DNA of 20,979 nt from contig DIWC01000063.1 in the NCBI GenBank assembly GCA_002423425.1, forward strand, positions 1 through 20,979, given 5' to 3'. The notes below the pieces were generated by a model, which searched no databases, had not been told where the DNA came from, and saw nothing but the letters and a program-made list of their open reading frames with translations. A program made the translations under genes and the position numbers. Source of the stretch: Peptococcaceae bacterium UBA6116. Its GTDB lineage: Bacteria; Bacillota; Desulfitobacteriia; Desulfitobacteriales; Syntrophobotulaceae. Position 1 is the first letter of the stretch; every line of letters begins with the position of its first letter. This document shows positions 1-7,859 of the stretch, piece after piece.

Positions 1-474
1 TCCAGGCTAAACACGGTAGTCAGCAATGGAAACAGCAGAGACGACGAATTTGTATACAACAAAGACGCAGGAACATTGCAATGTCCCGCAGGGCATTTAG
101 CTATGCGATGCGAGATTCGCAAAGGGAAGTATGATAATCAGTATTACAACTATGTTTTTAGTATTAAGAAGTGCAAAAAATGCCCGCGATACGGAGTTTG
201 CTGCAAGGAAGGCGCAAAAACGAAAACACACAACGTCACAATAATCGGGAAAACCCGTCAGAAACAATATGACTTTGAGCAGACTGAATATTTTCGACAG
301 AGGATTAAAGACAGATATAAAATCGAAGCAAAAAACGCTGAACTCAAGCTGTCTCACGGACTTGGCAAGTGCAAGTATGTGGGACTGAGAGGCATGAAAT
401 TGCAGATATATTTTACGGCGTTTGTGGCAAATGTTAAGAGGATTGTGAAACTAAATGAGATGGTTACAGCCTGA
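1..474 (+). CDS. IS1182-family transposase, C-terminal part (5' end outside window)
   Basis: The reading frame is open from base 1, so this is the 3' part of a longer gene that starts before the window; the TTG at 76 is only an internal codon. The visible 157 residues carry the cysteine-rich stretch CKKCPRYGVCC and, near the end, KIEAKNAELK, which fits the last acidic residue of the DDE catalytic triad in IS1182/IS5-type (DDE_Tnp_1) transposases, followed by the usual hydrophobic tail with YFTAFVANVKRI. The transposase would cut and join the ends of its own insertion sequence. The stop is followed about 55 bases later by a strong hairpin with a T-run, typical of the 3' end of such elements. 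Whether the whole element is intact cannot be judged from here. The family call is from motif recognition, not from a search. Confidence 0.82.
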   Translation, partial: SRLNTVVSNGNSRDDEFVYNKDAGTLQCPAGHLAMRCEIRKGKYDNQYYNYVFSIKKCKKCPRYGVCCKEGAKTKTHNVTIIGKTRQKQYDFEQTEYFRQRIKDRYKIEAKNAELKLSHGLGKCKYVGLRGMKLQIYFTAFVANVKRIVKLNEMVTA

Positions 475-530
475 GCAGGCTGTTTTCTTTGCGATTTGAA
501 ATTATTTCCCACCATTGTTTCGAGCATGTT

Positions 531-569
531 AAAAAGCCGCTGTTAGAGCTTTTAAAACAGCGGCTTTTT
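531..569 (+). terminator. Rho-independent terminator after the transposase
   Basis: A 14-base arm at 531-544 (AAAAAGCCGCTGTT) pairs perfectly with 556-569, with an 11-base loop and a run of five T at the end of the right arm. It lies about 55 bases after the transposase stop and is flanked by A- and T-runs, so it could terminate in both directions. It may also lie close to the right end of the insertion sequence. Confidence 0.85.
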
Positions 570-674
570 CAGTGCCCTCACTTACATGCCTTTTTTTGGT
601 AAAAGTATACGAAAAATAAACCACACCCGTCGGAAAACGCGTGTGACCAAGGAAATTTATTATTCTAATTTTGA

Positions 675-1063
675 AAGCTTATATTTTCTCTAATTTTCGG
701 TTTAGAAGATACTAGGGGTTTTGCCAGGAATTTGGCTATTTACCTTAAGGCCCATAAGTATATGGTCAAAGACATCAATCCAGCTTTGGGTAACGCTAAG
801 CGCTTAAGCAGTCCCACGATGGAGAAAAATGATGCCTATGACGCTCTCATGTACACGGCGTACTCTATTTCCTAGCAATCCAGATGATTCAGGTATCCCA
901 AAGCGGCAAGCCATGGTATCCGGCATTTCATGAATACTATAAGCACAAATTGCAAGAAGGCAAAAGAAAACCCCATGCCCTGGTACGTATCCAGCGAGGA
1001 GTCTTAAACATCATTTATGCCATGATGAAAAATAAGACTGCATATCAACCGCCGGAATTGTGA
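675..1063 (+). pseudogene. IS110-family transposase remnant (frameshifted, internally deleted)
   Basis: Two fragments in different frames make up a broken IS110-type transposase. The first (675-875) reads IFGLEDTRGF, then INPALGNAKR, then TMEKNDAYDA before a TAG stop; these resemble the N-terminal DEDD RNase-H-like part of IS110 transposases (GLED-x-x-G, NPAL, K-x-D-x-x-DA). The second (about 884-1063, another frame) reads SGKPWYPAFHEYY, then LNIIYAMMKNKTAY before TGA, which resembles the extreme C-terminus of the family. Intact members are around 400 residues; here only about 125 remain, so the central catalytic region is lost as well as the frame being shifted around 873-884. It is not expected to be functional. 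It follows the IS1182-type transposase end, marking this side as a landing area for mobile DNA. Confidence 0.75.
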
Positions 1064-1153
1064 CAAAATGGAAATAAGTTATTAAAATTAAAAAATCGAG
1101 TTTTCTATTCGATGTCCTTTTTTTAGTAATCTAATAAAACAGGATGTGAAGCG

Positions 1154-1185
1154 CGGTTCTTAACGTCAGGATGACGTTAGAACCG
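1154..1185. repeat. Inverted repeat (13-bp arms, one bulge)
   Basis: CGGTTCT-T-AACGTC (1154-1167) pairs with GACGTTAGAACCG (1173-1185) over 13 bases with one bulged T and a 5-base loop. It is not followed by a T-run on either strand, so it is not a clear terminator. It lies between the IS110 remnant and the 3' end of the calcium ATPase gene and may be a relic of a mobile element end. Confidence 0.55.
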
Positions 1186-1224
1186 AAAAGTGGTTACTTC
1201 ATTGTATGTAAGCTTAAACCATTA

Positions 1225-1262
1225 GGGACAAGAGAACCGTCCCCTTGTCCCCCCTTGTCCCC
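1225..1262. repeat. GGGACAAG / CTTGTCCC repeat cluster (REP-like)
   Basis: GGGACAAG (1225-1232) is the reverse complement of CTTGTCCC at 1244-1251, and a second CCCCTTGTCCCC unit follows at 1251-1262; the pyrimidine-rich run continues as CCTTGGTCTCCTTGTCTCC up to the ATPase stop. Read on the minus strand it contains GGGGACGGTTCTCTTGTCCC, a type of hairpin-forming repeat I associate with dispersed REP-like sequences in clostridial genomes. The dispersed nature cannot be checked in one window. Confidence 0.5.
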
Positions 1263-1282
1263 TTGGTCTCCTTGTCTCCCCC

Positions 1283-4012
1283 TTATGCTAGCCGCTCTTT
1301 GCTGTGCAAACCATTTTTGAACAATCTTACAATACCGATAAGAACACTAGGGCCGCCCGCTACGATTAGAATCAATACCCACTGCCAACTGCCTAAAGCC
1401 GCGGTCTTAAAAATTGCCTGCAGTACCGGGAGGTAGATTACAGATAACTGCATGGTAATTGAAATTAAAACAGCAAACACCAACACAGGATTGGAAAACG
1501 GCCCGACCTCGAAAATTCCCCGGCTTTCTGATTTGCAATCAAAAACATGAAAGAGCTGGGAGAAAACAAGGGTCGTAAAAGCCATAGTCCTGGCTTCTAA
1601 AAGTCCAACCCCAAACCATAAACCAAGTACGAAAACCAGCAGGGTTCCAATGCCAATCATTGTCCCTCTGATTAAAATTTTTCTGCCTAACCCCCTGGCA
1701 AAAACACTTTCATTTGGTTGACGCGGCTTTCTCCTCATAATATCAGGATCAGTACCATCCACTCCCAGGGCCATTGCCGGCAGCCCGTCCGTAACCAGGT
1801 TCACCCATAAAATCTGGATAGGTAAAAGCGGCAAAGGCAGTCCCGCTAAAGTTCCTAAAAACATCGTAAGAACTTCGCCGAGATTACAGGAAAGAAGATA
1901 GCGGATAAATTTTCTGATATTATCATATATTCCACGCCCTTCCTCCACGGCGGCTACAATCGTGGCAAAATTATCATCGGTAATTATCATAGAAGATGCT
2001 TCTTTGGTGACATCAGTTCCGGTTTGACCCATTGCTATACCGATATCGGCCTCCTTGACAGCCGGTGCATCATTGACTCCATCACCGGTCATAGCTACGA
2101 TTTGATTGTTTTCCTTAAAGGCTCTTACTATTCTTAATTTGTCCCTTGGCGCAACCCTGGCAAAGACCGAAATATCCATGACATATTTTCTTAACTCTTC
2201 ATCCGTCATCCTGTCAAGATCTGCCCCGGTAATAACCTGACTACCGGCCCCTCTGATAATTCCAAGCTCCCGGGCCACTGCCTGGGCAGTTAGTTTATGG
2301 TCTCCGGTAATCATCACCGGTTTTATCCCGGCGGCCTGACATACTTTGATCGCTTTGAGCGCACTGGGACGCGGCGGATCAATCATCCCCATCAAACCAA
2401 TAAATACCAGATTATTCTCCACTTCACCCTCTGCTTCGCCCTCTTGAACATTTTTCTCGGCCAGGGCCAATACCCGTAAAGCATGGGAAGCCATCTCATC
2501 ATTGATAAAGAGTATTTGCTTCCTTCTTTCCGCTGTAAGTTCCACTATTCCATCTTTTGTCATTTCCTGGGCACATAGTCCGAGGATGATATCCGGTGCC
2601 CCTTTGGCATAGGCTTTTAAACCGTCTTTACTCTTATAAAGTACCGCCATTCTTTTTCTTTCCGAATCAAAAGGAATTTCGGCAATTCTCTGTTCCTTAC
2701 GTTCGAGCCCCTCACGCCATACTCCCGCCTTGGCTGCTGCTACAAGCAGCGCTCCTTCGGTTGGATCACCGTCAATTCCCCAGATACTATCCTTGCTCTT
2801 CCCCCTAAAAATTCCGCTTACTCTAATTCCTTTCTTTGTGAGGACGGCATTATTACAGAGGACACAACATTTTAGCAGTTCTTTGATAGAACCTTTATCT
2901 TTATACGGATCAACACCGTGATAATCGCCTTTCGGATCATAGCCCTGACCACTGACAGTTATTACCTGGTCATCGCAGTAAATTCGCCTAACGGTCATTT
3001 CATTTTGGGTCAAAGTTCCTGTTTTATCGGAACAAATCACAGTGGCACAGCCTAGTGTTTCCACCGCAGGCAGCTTGCGGATAATAGCATGGCGTTTAAC
3101 CATACGCTGGACCCCAACGGCTAAGGCTACCGTTACAATGGCAGGAAGCCCTTCGGGAATAGCCGCAACCGCCAGGGAGACTCCGGCAAAAAACATTTTA
3201 TATAAGCTTTCTCCCTGCAAAATGCCTGTAATAACTACAACCAGACAGACAGCTAAACTAATAGTAACCAGCAGCTTTCCTAACTGGGCCAGTCTACGCT
3301 GCAAAGGAGTTTCTTCTTCTTTGACATCCTGGATCATGCCTGCTATGATTCCCATCTCGGTATCCATCCCGGTAGCAATTACTATACCAGTTCCTCGCCC
3401 ATTGACTACAACCGTGCCCATAAAACCCATATTTTTCCGATCGGCAATCGGCACATATTCCTCTATAAGGGGCTGACTGTTTTTATTGACTGCATGGGAT
3501 TCCCCGGTGAGTGCCGACTCTTCAACTCTGACATTGATCGTCTTCAGCCAGCGGATATCGGCAGGAACACGGTCACCGGCCTCGATCATAACGATATCCC
3601 CGGGCACTAGTTCTGAAGCCGGGATCTTCATGGCCGTATTATTTCGCAGAACCATCGCTTCAGGTGCGGCCAAAGAGCGTAACGACTCCATAGATTTCTC
3701 GGCTTTATATTCTTGAATAAAACCCAGAATAGAATTTATTAAAATAATGGCAAGAATAGTAACAGCATCGGCTATCTCTCCTAACAAACCGGAAATTAAT
3801 GTTGCCACCATTAAAACCACAACCATAAAATCCTTCAACTGACCTAAAAACAAGAAAACCGGGTTAACCCCTTTTTTTACAATCAGAGTGTTATGTCCGA
3901 ATTCCACCAGCCGGCGGTTTACCTCCCTGTCGCTTAGGCCTTTTTCGGGGTCAACATTAATCCTCCTGCATATTTCCCCACCGCTCAGAATATGCCACGA
4001 TTGCCGCTGCAT
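1283..4012 (-). CDS. Calcium-translocating P-type ATPase (SERCA type)
   Basis: Integral membrane pump that couples ATP hydrolysis to Ca2+ export from the cytoplasm. The 909 residues have the full P2A layout: N-terminal cation-ATPase domain, A domain with TGES at 169-172, M4 with PEGLP at 286-290, P domain with the phosphorylated Asp329 in DKTGTLT, the N domain, the hinge TGDGVNDAP at 642-650, and six C-terminal helices. The residues that bind calcium in SERCA M4-M6 are present: Asn710 and Glu713 in M5, and Asn738, Thr741 and Asp742 in NLVTDGLP of M6. This makes calcium (rather than copper, zinc or potassium) the likely substrate; manganese is possible. The ATG at 4012 follows AGGAGG closely. 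It stands alone, facing away from rqcH, with no partner gene. The length is normal for the family and no defects are seen. Confidence 0.95.
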   Translation of the reverse strand: MQRQSWHILSGGEICRRINVDPEKGLSDREVNRRLVEFGHNTLIVKKGVNPVFLFLGQLKDFMVVVLMVATLISGLLGEIADAVTILAIILINSILGFIQEYKAEKSMESLRSLAAPEAMVLRNNTAMKIPASELVPGDIVMIEAGDRVPADIRWLKTINVRVEESALTGESHAVNKNSQPLIEEYVPIADRKNMGFMGTVVVNGRGTGIVIATGMDTEMGIIAGMIQDVKEEETPLQRRLAQLGKLLVTISLAVCLVVVITGILQGESLYKMFFAGVSLAVAAIPEGLPAIVTVALAVGVQRMVKRHAIIRKLPAVETLGCATVICSDKTGTLTQNEMTVRRIYCDDQVITVSGQGYDPKGDYHGVDPYKDKGSIKELLKCCVLCNNAVLTKKGIRVSGIFRGKSKDSIWGIDGDPTEGALLVAAAKAGVWREGLERKEQRIAEIPFDSERKRMAVLYKSKDGLKAYAKGAPDIILGLCAQEMTKDGIVELTAERRKQILFINDEMASHALRVLALAEKNVQEGEAEGEVENNLVFIGLMGMIDPPRPSALKAIKVCQAAGIKPVMITGDHKLTAQAVARELGIIRGAGSQVITGADLDRMTDEELRKYVMDISVFARVAPRDKLRIVRAFKENNQIVAMTGDGVNDAPAVKEADIGIAMGQTGTDVTKEASSMIITDDNFATIVAAVEEGRGIYDNIRKFIRYLLSCNLGEVLTMFLGTLAGLPLPLLPIQILWVNLVTDGLPAMALGVDGTDPDIMRRKPRQPNESVFARGLGRKILIRGTMIGIGTLLVFVLGLWFGVGLLEARTMAFTTLVFSQLFHVFDCKSESRGIFEVGPFSNPVLVFAVLISITMQLSVIYLPVLQAIFKTAALGSWQWVLILIVAGGPSVLIGIVRLFKNGLHSKERLA

Positions 4013-4372
4013 CCTTGTTTCCTCCTTTTTTCTCTGAAAGTAATATTCCTTTAGTACATGCTATTCGGCCTGTCCTTAAAAAATTACCTGTGTTGTACGA
4101 ATCGCTGAAGAAAAAGGAATATCATGAAGAGCGAAACGAATATACTTTTATTAGCCAAGTTATGGAAAGTTTATAAAGAAATAGGTTGAACTATATGTAG
4201 CTTAAGAATTCAATTTGCTTATCAATGTTGCCTGGTATAAACAAGACAGCCTTGCTCTTTACTCCAAAGATTCTCCAATGAGAGCAACTGATCAATTTGT
4301 GCTATACTAAGCCTTAGCAAGCAAAGATTTCACACTAAAACTAATTATTTGATTCACTGGAAGGAGTTTGTT
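4013..4372. other. Noncoding gap between divergent genes; possible decayed ORF and rqcH promoter
   Basis: About 360 bases between the calcium ATPase (leftward) and rqcH (rightward). The minus-strand ATPase ribosome site is at about 4021-4030. On the plus strand a frame without stops runs from about 4027 to a TAA at 4174-4176 and reads like protein (for example LPVLYESLKKKEYHEERNEY), but it has no start with a ribosome site and no family I recognise; it may be a gene remnant or chance. The right part holds an extended -10 element for rqcH. Nothing else is evident. Confidence 0.4.
4300..4308 (+). promoter_or_regulatory. Extended -10 promoter element upstream of rqcH
   Basis: TGCTATACT (4300-4308) fits the extended -10 pattern TGnTATAAT with one mismatch, 65 bases before the rqcH start. 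No good -35 box lies 17 bases upstream, which is common for extended -10 promoters. Assignment is by pattern only. Confidence 0.35.
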
Positions 4373-6196
4373 ATGGCCCTTGACAGTATTACTCTCTACC
4401 ATCTGATTAAAGAACTTCACCCATTATTAGTAGGAACTCGTATAGATAAAATTCAGCAGCCGGAGAAAGAAGAAATCCATATCCTGCTGCGCCGTTCCGG
4501 GCGGAACCTGCGCCTGCTTCTAAATGCCGGCAGCACTTCGGCCAGGATACACTTAAGTGAACAGCCAAAAAAAAATCCTGCCTCTCCCCCAATGTTTTGC
4601 ATGATCTTACGTAAACACCTGGAGAACGGCAAGATTATTAATATTGAGCAAGTGGGCCTTGAGCGGATAGTAACTCTTACTATTCAAAATTATAACGAGA
4701 GAGGTGATCTCCAAAATTATATCTTGCATTTAGAGATTATGGGCAAACACAGTAACCTGATCCTGGTAGACCCGGAGACCAATACCATACTTGATGGAAT
4801 CAGACGTTATTCCCATCTTATTAGCCGTCACCGCGAGGTACTTCCGGGAAGGCCTTACATTTCCCCTCCCTCTCAGAATAAAACGGAACCATTGAACGAT
4901 GAAGGGAAATTTATGCGCCGGATTTTGGAATCTGCTCTCGACAAGAGAGTAAATGGTGCTCTGGTTGAATTATTAAATGGAATTAGTCCTGAACTGGCCA
5001 AGGAATTGGTAATCAGAGCCGGACTAAACTTAAATACCGTCCTAGACAGCTGTGGGGAAATTGACCTGAGCCGGCTTTACCAGGCCTATTCCCTTTTCCT
5101 GGTAGCGAAAGAAACAACCGTCTTAAGTTCAGGTCTATACTATCAACCTGGGCTTAAAACCGGTTTGCCTATAGCCTTTACTTTTATTCCTTATGAACAA
5201 TATTCGGCCTTAAACAGAAAGCCGGTAGCAAGCTTAAACGAAACCGTTAACCTTTTTTACGAACAAAAGACGAACTATCACCAAAATGAAGCCAGAAAAG
5301 GATCTTTACATAAAGTCGTTCAGAACCATTACGGACATTTGAGCAAAAAATATGGAATCTATGTGGATACTATTGCCAAAGCTAAAAAGGGTTTAGTCTA
5401 TCAAAAACTGGGAGAACTATTAACGGCAAACCTTTATAAATTGTCCCCTGGTTTAACGGAAATCACGGTTGATGACTATACCGATCCTGAATATAAACCG
5501 CTGACCATTCCGATGGACCCGAACCTAAGCGGTATAGACAATGCCCAACGTTACTACAAGATCTATAACAAAGCTAAATCTACGATTAAAAAAACCGAGC
5601 CTTTTCAGCAGGCAGCTCTTGCGGAGATGAATTATCTTCAGAGCCTCATTTTAAGTATTGATCAAGCAGCCGATGACATTGAATTTAACGAAATTTATCA
5701 GGAACTTGTGGACCAGAATTATATTTCCGGCAAACAGGGTAAGCGTGGTAACCAAAATCCGGAAAAGAAACCCGGCCAGAAAAAAGAACCCGTTCAACAC
5801 TCCCGTCCCCATCGTTACCTTTCCTCAACAGGCAAAACCATTATCGTTGGCCGCAACAACAAACAAAATGACAGAATGACCTGGCGGGAGGCCAAACCTG
5901 CCGACCTTTGGCTGCACGTCAAAAATATTCCCGGGTCGCATGTGATTGTGCCTCTCGCGGAGGATGAAGAGTTCCCTGATGACCATACTTTACTGGAAGC
6001 GGCGGCTCTGGCTGTCTATTACAGTCAGGCCAGAGGCTCCTCTCATGTTCCGGTCGATTATACCCATGTCCTGCAAATAAAAAAACCCCGTGGGGCCAAA
6101 CCCGGGATGGTAGTATACGAGCAAAACTGGTCTCTCCTGATTACTCCGCAACAGGATACAATTGAACAGCTATTGGCCACGGAGGAAACGGAATAA
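4373..6196 (+). CDS. rqcH: Ribosome quality control protein RqcH (NFACT family, Fbp/Rqc2 homologue)
   Basis: Acts on stalled 50S subunits: it binds the peptidyl-tRNA-obstructed subunit and recruits tRNA-Ala to add C-terminal alanine tails that mark the nascent chain for degradation. The 607 residues show the NFACT-N domain at the start (RIDKIQQPEKEEI, then PPMFCMILRKHLE at about 72-84, then EIMGKHSNLILVD), a helical and coiled-coil middle, and the NFACT-R domain from about 480 to 590 with WLHVKNIPGSHVI and VDYTHVLQIKKPRGAKPGMV. The start at 4373 is chosen because GGAAGGAG sits seven bases upstream; an in-frame TTG at 4349 lacks such a site. The residue pair equivalent to Asp97-Arg98 of the B. 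subtilis protein reads Glu97-Arg98 here, a conservative change. Older annotations call this a fibronectin-binding protein; that is a historical label. Confidence 0.93.
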   Translation: MALDSITLYHLIKELHPLLVGTRIDKIQQPEKEEIHILLRRSGRNLRLLLNAGSTSARIHLSEQPKKNPASPPMFCMILRKHLENGKIINIEQVGLERIVTLTIQNYNERGDLQNYILHLEIMGKHSNLILVDPETNTILDGIRRYSHLISRHREVLPGRPYISPPSQNKTEPLNDEGKFMRRILESALDKRVNGALVELLNGISPELAKELVIRAGLNLNTVLDSCGEIDLSRLYQAYSLFLVAKETTVLSSGLYYQPGLKTGLPIAFTFIPYEQYSALNRKPVASLNETVNLFYEQKTNYHQNEARKGSLHKVVQNHYGHLSKKYGIYVDTIAKAKKGLVYQKLGELLTANLYKLSPGLTEITVDDYTDPEYKPLTIPMDPNLSGIDNAQRYYKIYNKAKSTIKKTEPFQQAALAEMNYLQSLILSIDQAADDIEFNEIYQELVDQNYISGKQGKRGNQNPEKKPGQKKEPVQHSRPHRYLSSTGKTIIVGRNNKQNDRMTWREAKPADLWLHVKNIPGSHVIVPLAEDEEFPDDHTLLEAAALAVYYSQARGSSHVPVDYTHVLQIKKPRGAKPGMVVYEQNWSLLITPQQDTIEQLLATEETE

Positions 6197-6314
6197 TCTA
6201 AGCTACAAACTTATTTCCATTCCAAATTGGATAAACATCAAGAACAAAATAACCACTAGTTTTCAGTAAGATATTCTAATTAAATAAGCATCCCCCTGAA
6301 CCCTCTTTGCAACT

Positions 6315-6352
6315 ATGAATATAATATATAAACATGAATGTAATATATTAAC
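6315..6352. repeat. 19-bp tandem direct repeat upstream of the small membrane gene
   Basis: ATGAATATAATATATAAAC (6315-6333) is followed directly by ATGAATGTAATATATTAAC (6334-6352), two mismatches in 19. The AT-rich units contain -10-like TATAAT-type sequences and end only 18 bases before the start of the next gene, so they may be promoter boxes or an operator. This is inference from position. Confidence 0.5.
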
Positions 6353-6369
6353 GTAAAGGGGACATGCTT

Positions 6370-6897
6370 GTGAAAAATAAGAGCTTATTAAGCAAATTCA
6401 TCCGTACTTCCCCTTGGGTCATTTCACCTTTTTTCACTCTGATCTTATTGACACCTCTAACAAAGATACCCGTCTACTGCAATTTGTGGTGCATAGTCCT
6501 GGGAACCCTATTGTCTCTGATAATATCACTCCGGGTACATAATGATCTTGCCATTATCCAATTTCAAAATAAAACAGCCTTTCTTTCCCAACTCAATACC
6601 TGTCTTCATAAAATCGGCTATGCTCAAGATACCCCGGAAGAAACCAAAATTGCTTATCTGGGGACACCCAGGGTCAGCTTATTTGCCGGTGATATCGAAG
6701 TAATAATCAATCTAAACCAAGCCTTTATTACTGCACCAAAGGTTTATCTTAAGAAATTAATCAAGCTATTGTCATTGACTCAGATTCATCCTGTTCCTGA
6801 CTCCTTGGAGGCACCACCTGAGTTACTTACTAAATTTTGCCCTGTGTTTCATCATTGCCCTGATCCTCAAGCCAACCGCCCTAAGCGATCCGTATAG
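6370..6897 (+). CDS. Hypothetical membrane protein, two predicted N-terminal helices
   Basis: Not recognised. The 175-residue protein begins with a short basic segment and two hydrophobic helices, roughly residues 14-32 and 36-53, separated by a short turn, followed by a soluble part of about 120 residues with FLSQLNTCLHKIGYAQ and a beta-rich stretch around FAGDIEVIINL. It is therefore likely a hairpin membrane anchor with a cytoplasmic domain. The GTG at 6370 is preferred because TAAAGGGG lies eight bases before it; the in-frame ATG at 6364 would be only two bases after the same site. It follows rqcH on the same strand after 173 bases but is converging on terC at its other side. A tandem 19-bp repeat sits just upstream. 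No function can be given. Confidence 0.7.
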   Translation: MKNKSLLSKFIRTSPWVISPFFTLILLTPLTKIPVYCNLWCIVLGTLLSLIISLRVHNDLAIIQFQNKTAFLSQLNTCLHKIGYAQDTPEETKIAYLGTPRVSLFAGDIEVIINLNQAFITAPKVYLKKLIKLLSLTQIHPVPDSLEAPPELLTKFCPVFHHCPDPQANRPKRSV

Positions 6898-6909
6898 AGC
6901 AGGCCAACC

Positions 6910-7698
6910 TTAGGATATCTTTCTCTCGTCTTTATTCTGCCTTCTTGCTTTCCTTTTGGCAGCAGCCTCATGCATATGATGAATAACAAAAGTGGCGAAA
7001 AACACTAAGAATAAGATCCCGAAGAAAATCCCTTCAGGTACATGCAAACCAAAAACGGATGCCATCATTTTGGCTCCAATAATCGCAATTAAAATATAGG
7101 CGGTAGTCTCCAACTCAGGATATTTCACGATCAAAGCCAGGAAGATCCGGGCAACACCCCTCATCATAAGTATACCGAAAATAGCACCCAGGTAGAGAAC
7201 CCATACTTTCTCACTGACCCCAAAAGCGGCCAGAACACTGTCGATACTAAAGGCGATATCCATTAACTCAACTTGCAAAACAGTTCCCCAGAAGGAATTG
7301 GAGGAACTTTTCCTCTCCTTCTCTTCCTCCTCACCATCCGGTGACTTTTTGGAAAAGAAGTATTTGCCCGCCATCCATAAGAGGTAAAGCGCTCCGACAA
7401 TTTTAATCCAACGGATATTGATAAGATATACGCCAAAACCAATCGCCAAAAACCTAAAAAAGTAAGCGCCAAAAATTCCATAAACCAAAGCTTTTTTCTG
7501 TTGCTTATGGGGCAAATGTTTTACCAGAATTGCTAACACCAGAGCATTATCGGACGAAAGCAAGCCTTCCAATATAATTAACGACCCGATGGCACCCCAG
7601 CTTACAGGATCCGAAACCACTTGCCAAATAGCATCAAATGAAAAAAACTGCCCATAACTGCCCTGGAGACCGTGAAAAAACGATACCAACCAATCCAA
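6910..7698 (-). CDS. TerC family integral membrane protein (YceF/YkoY-like)
   Basis: Polytopic membrane protein of the TerC family; characterised relatives in Bacillus export manganese and are linked to metallation of secreted enzymes, while the original TerC belongs to tellurite resistance. The 262 residues show the two conserved acidic membrane motifs of the family, EGLLSSDNALVLA (Glu44, Asp50, Asn51) and ELMDIAFSIDSV (Glu144, Asp147, Asp153), separated by a charged acidic/basic cytoplasmic loop at about 117-134, and end in a basic tail. The start is a TTG at 7698 with GGAGGT seven bases upstream. It is the last gene of the leftward Ter locus, separated from the decayed TerD copy by a hairpin that may terminate or attenuate transcription into it. 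Whether it moves Mn2+ or another metal here is unknown. Confidence 0.9.
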   Translation of the reverse strand: MDWLVSFFHGLQGSYGQFFSFDAIWQVVSDPVSWGAIGSLIILEGLLSSDNALVLAILVKHLPHKQQKKALVYGIFGAYFFRFLAIGFGVYLINIRWIKIVGALYLLWMAGKYFFSKKSPDGEEEEKERKSSSNSFWGTVLQVELMDIAFSIDSVLAAFGVSEKVWVLYLGAIFGILMMRGVARIFLALIVKYPELETTAYILIAIIGAKMMASVFGLHVPEGIFFGILFLVFFATFVIHHMHEAAAKRKARRQNKDERKIS

Positions 7699-7766
7699 TA
7701 ACAGTACCTCCCAACCATAAGATTGAACTTTCTACACTCATTCTTCATGTATTTAATAAAGCAAAG

Positions 7767-7804
7767 AAGGTGCCAGTTGTTAAAAACAACGCAGCACCTT
7801 TTTT
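7767..7804. terminator. Hairpin between the TerD remnant and terC, possible attenuator
   Basis: AAGGTGC (7767-7773) pairs with GCACCTT (7794-7800), and inside it GTTGTT (7776-7781) pairs with AACAAC (7785-7790) around an AAA loop. The plus strand continues with a T-run to 7804; the minus strand, on which the flanking genes are read, continues CTTCTTTGCTTTATT. It could end the ter transcript or reduce terC expression relative to the upstream genes. Confidence 0.6.
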
Positions 7805-7859
7805 CTTCGCTGTCCGAAACTTAACCTTCGTAGAGTCCCAAAGTTATTCGAGATCCAAT

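Noticed and set aside
1095..1124. Terminator at ATCGA...TCGAT followed by T-run
   Set aside because: The stem is only five base pairs with a nine-base loop, and the T-run is separated from it by four bases; too weak to list as a terminator.
3042..3476. 144-codon plus-strand open frame
   Set aside because: It is antisense to the calcium ATPase M3-M4 and A-domain region, which contains essential motifs; it is a shadow of that gene.
1283..4012. Functional link between the calcium ATPase and the calcium-binding TerD proteins
   Set aside because: Tempting because both handle calcium, but the ATPase is separated from the Ter locus by rqcH and another plus-strand gene and has its own direction and ribosome site; adjacency alone is not evidence.
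7699..7859. yybP-ykoY manganese riboswitch before terC
   Set aside because: Expected because of the gene, but the conserved GGGGAGUA core and its partner loops are not found on the minus strand; only a hairpin and pseudogene sequence are there.
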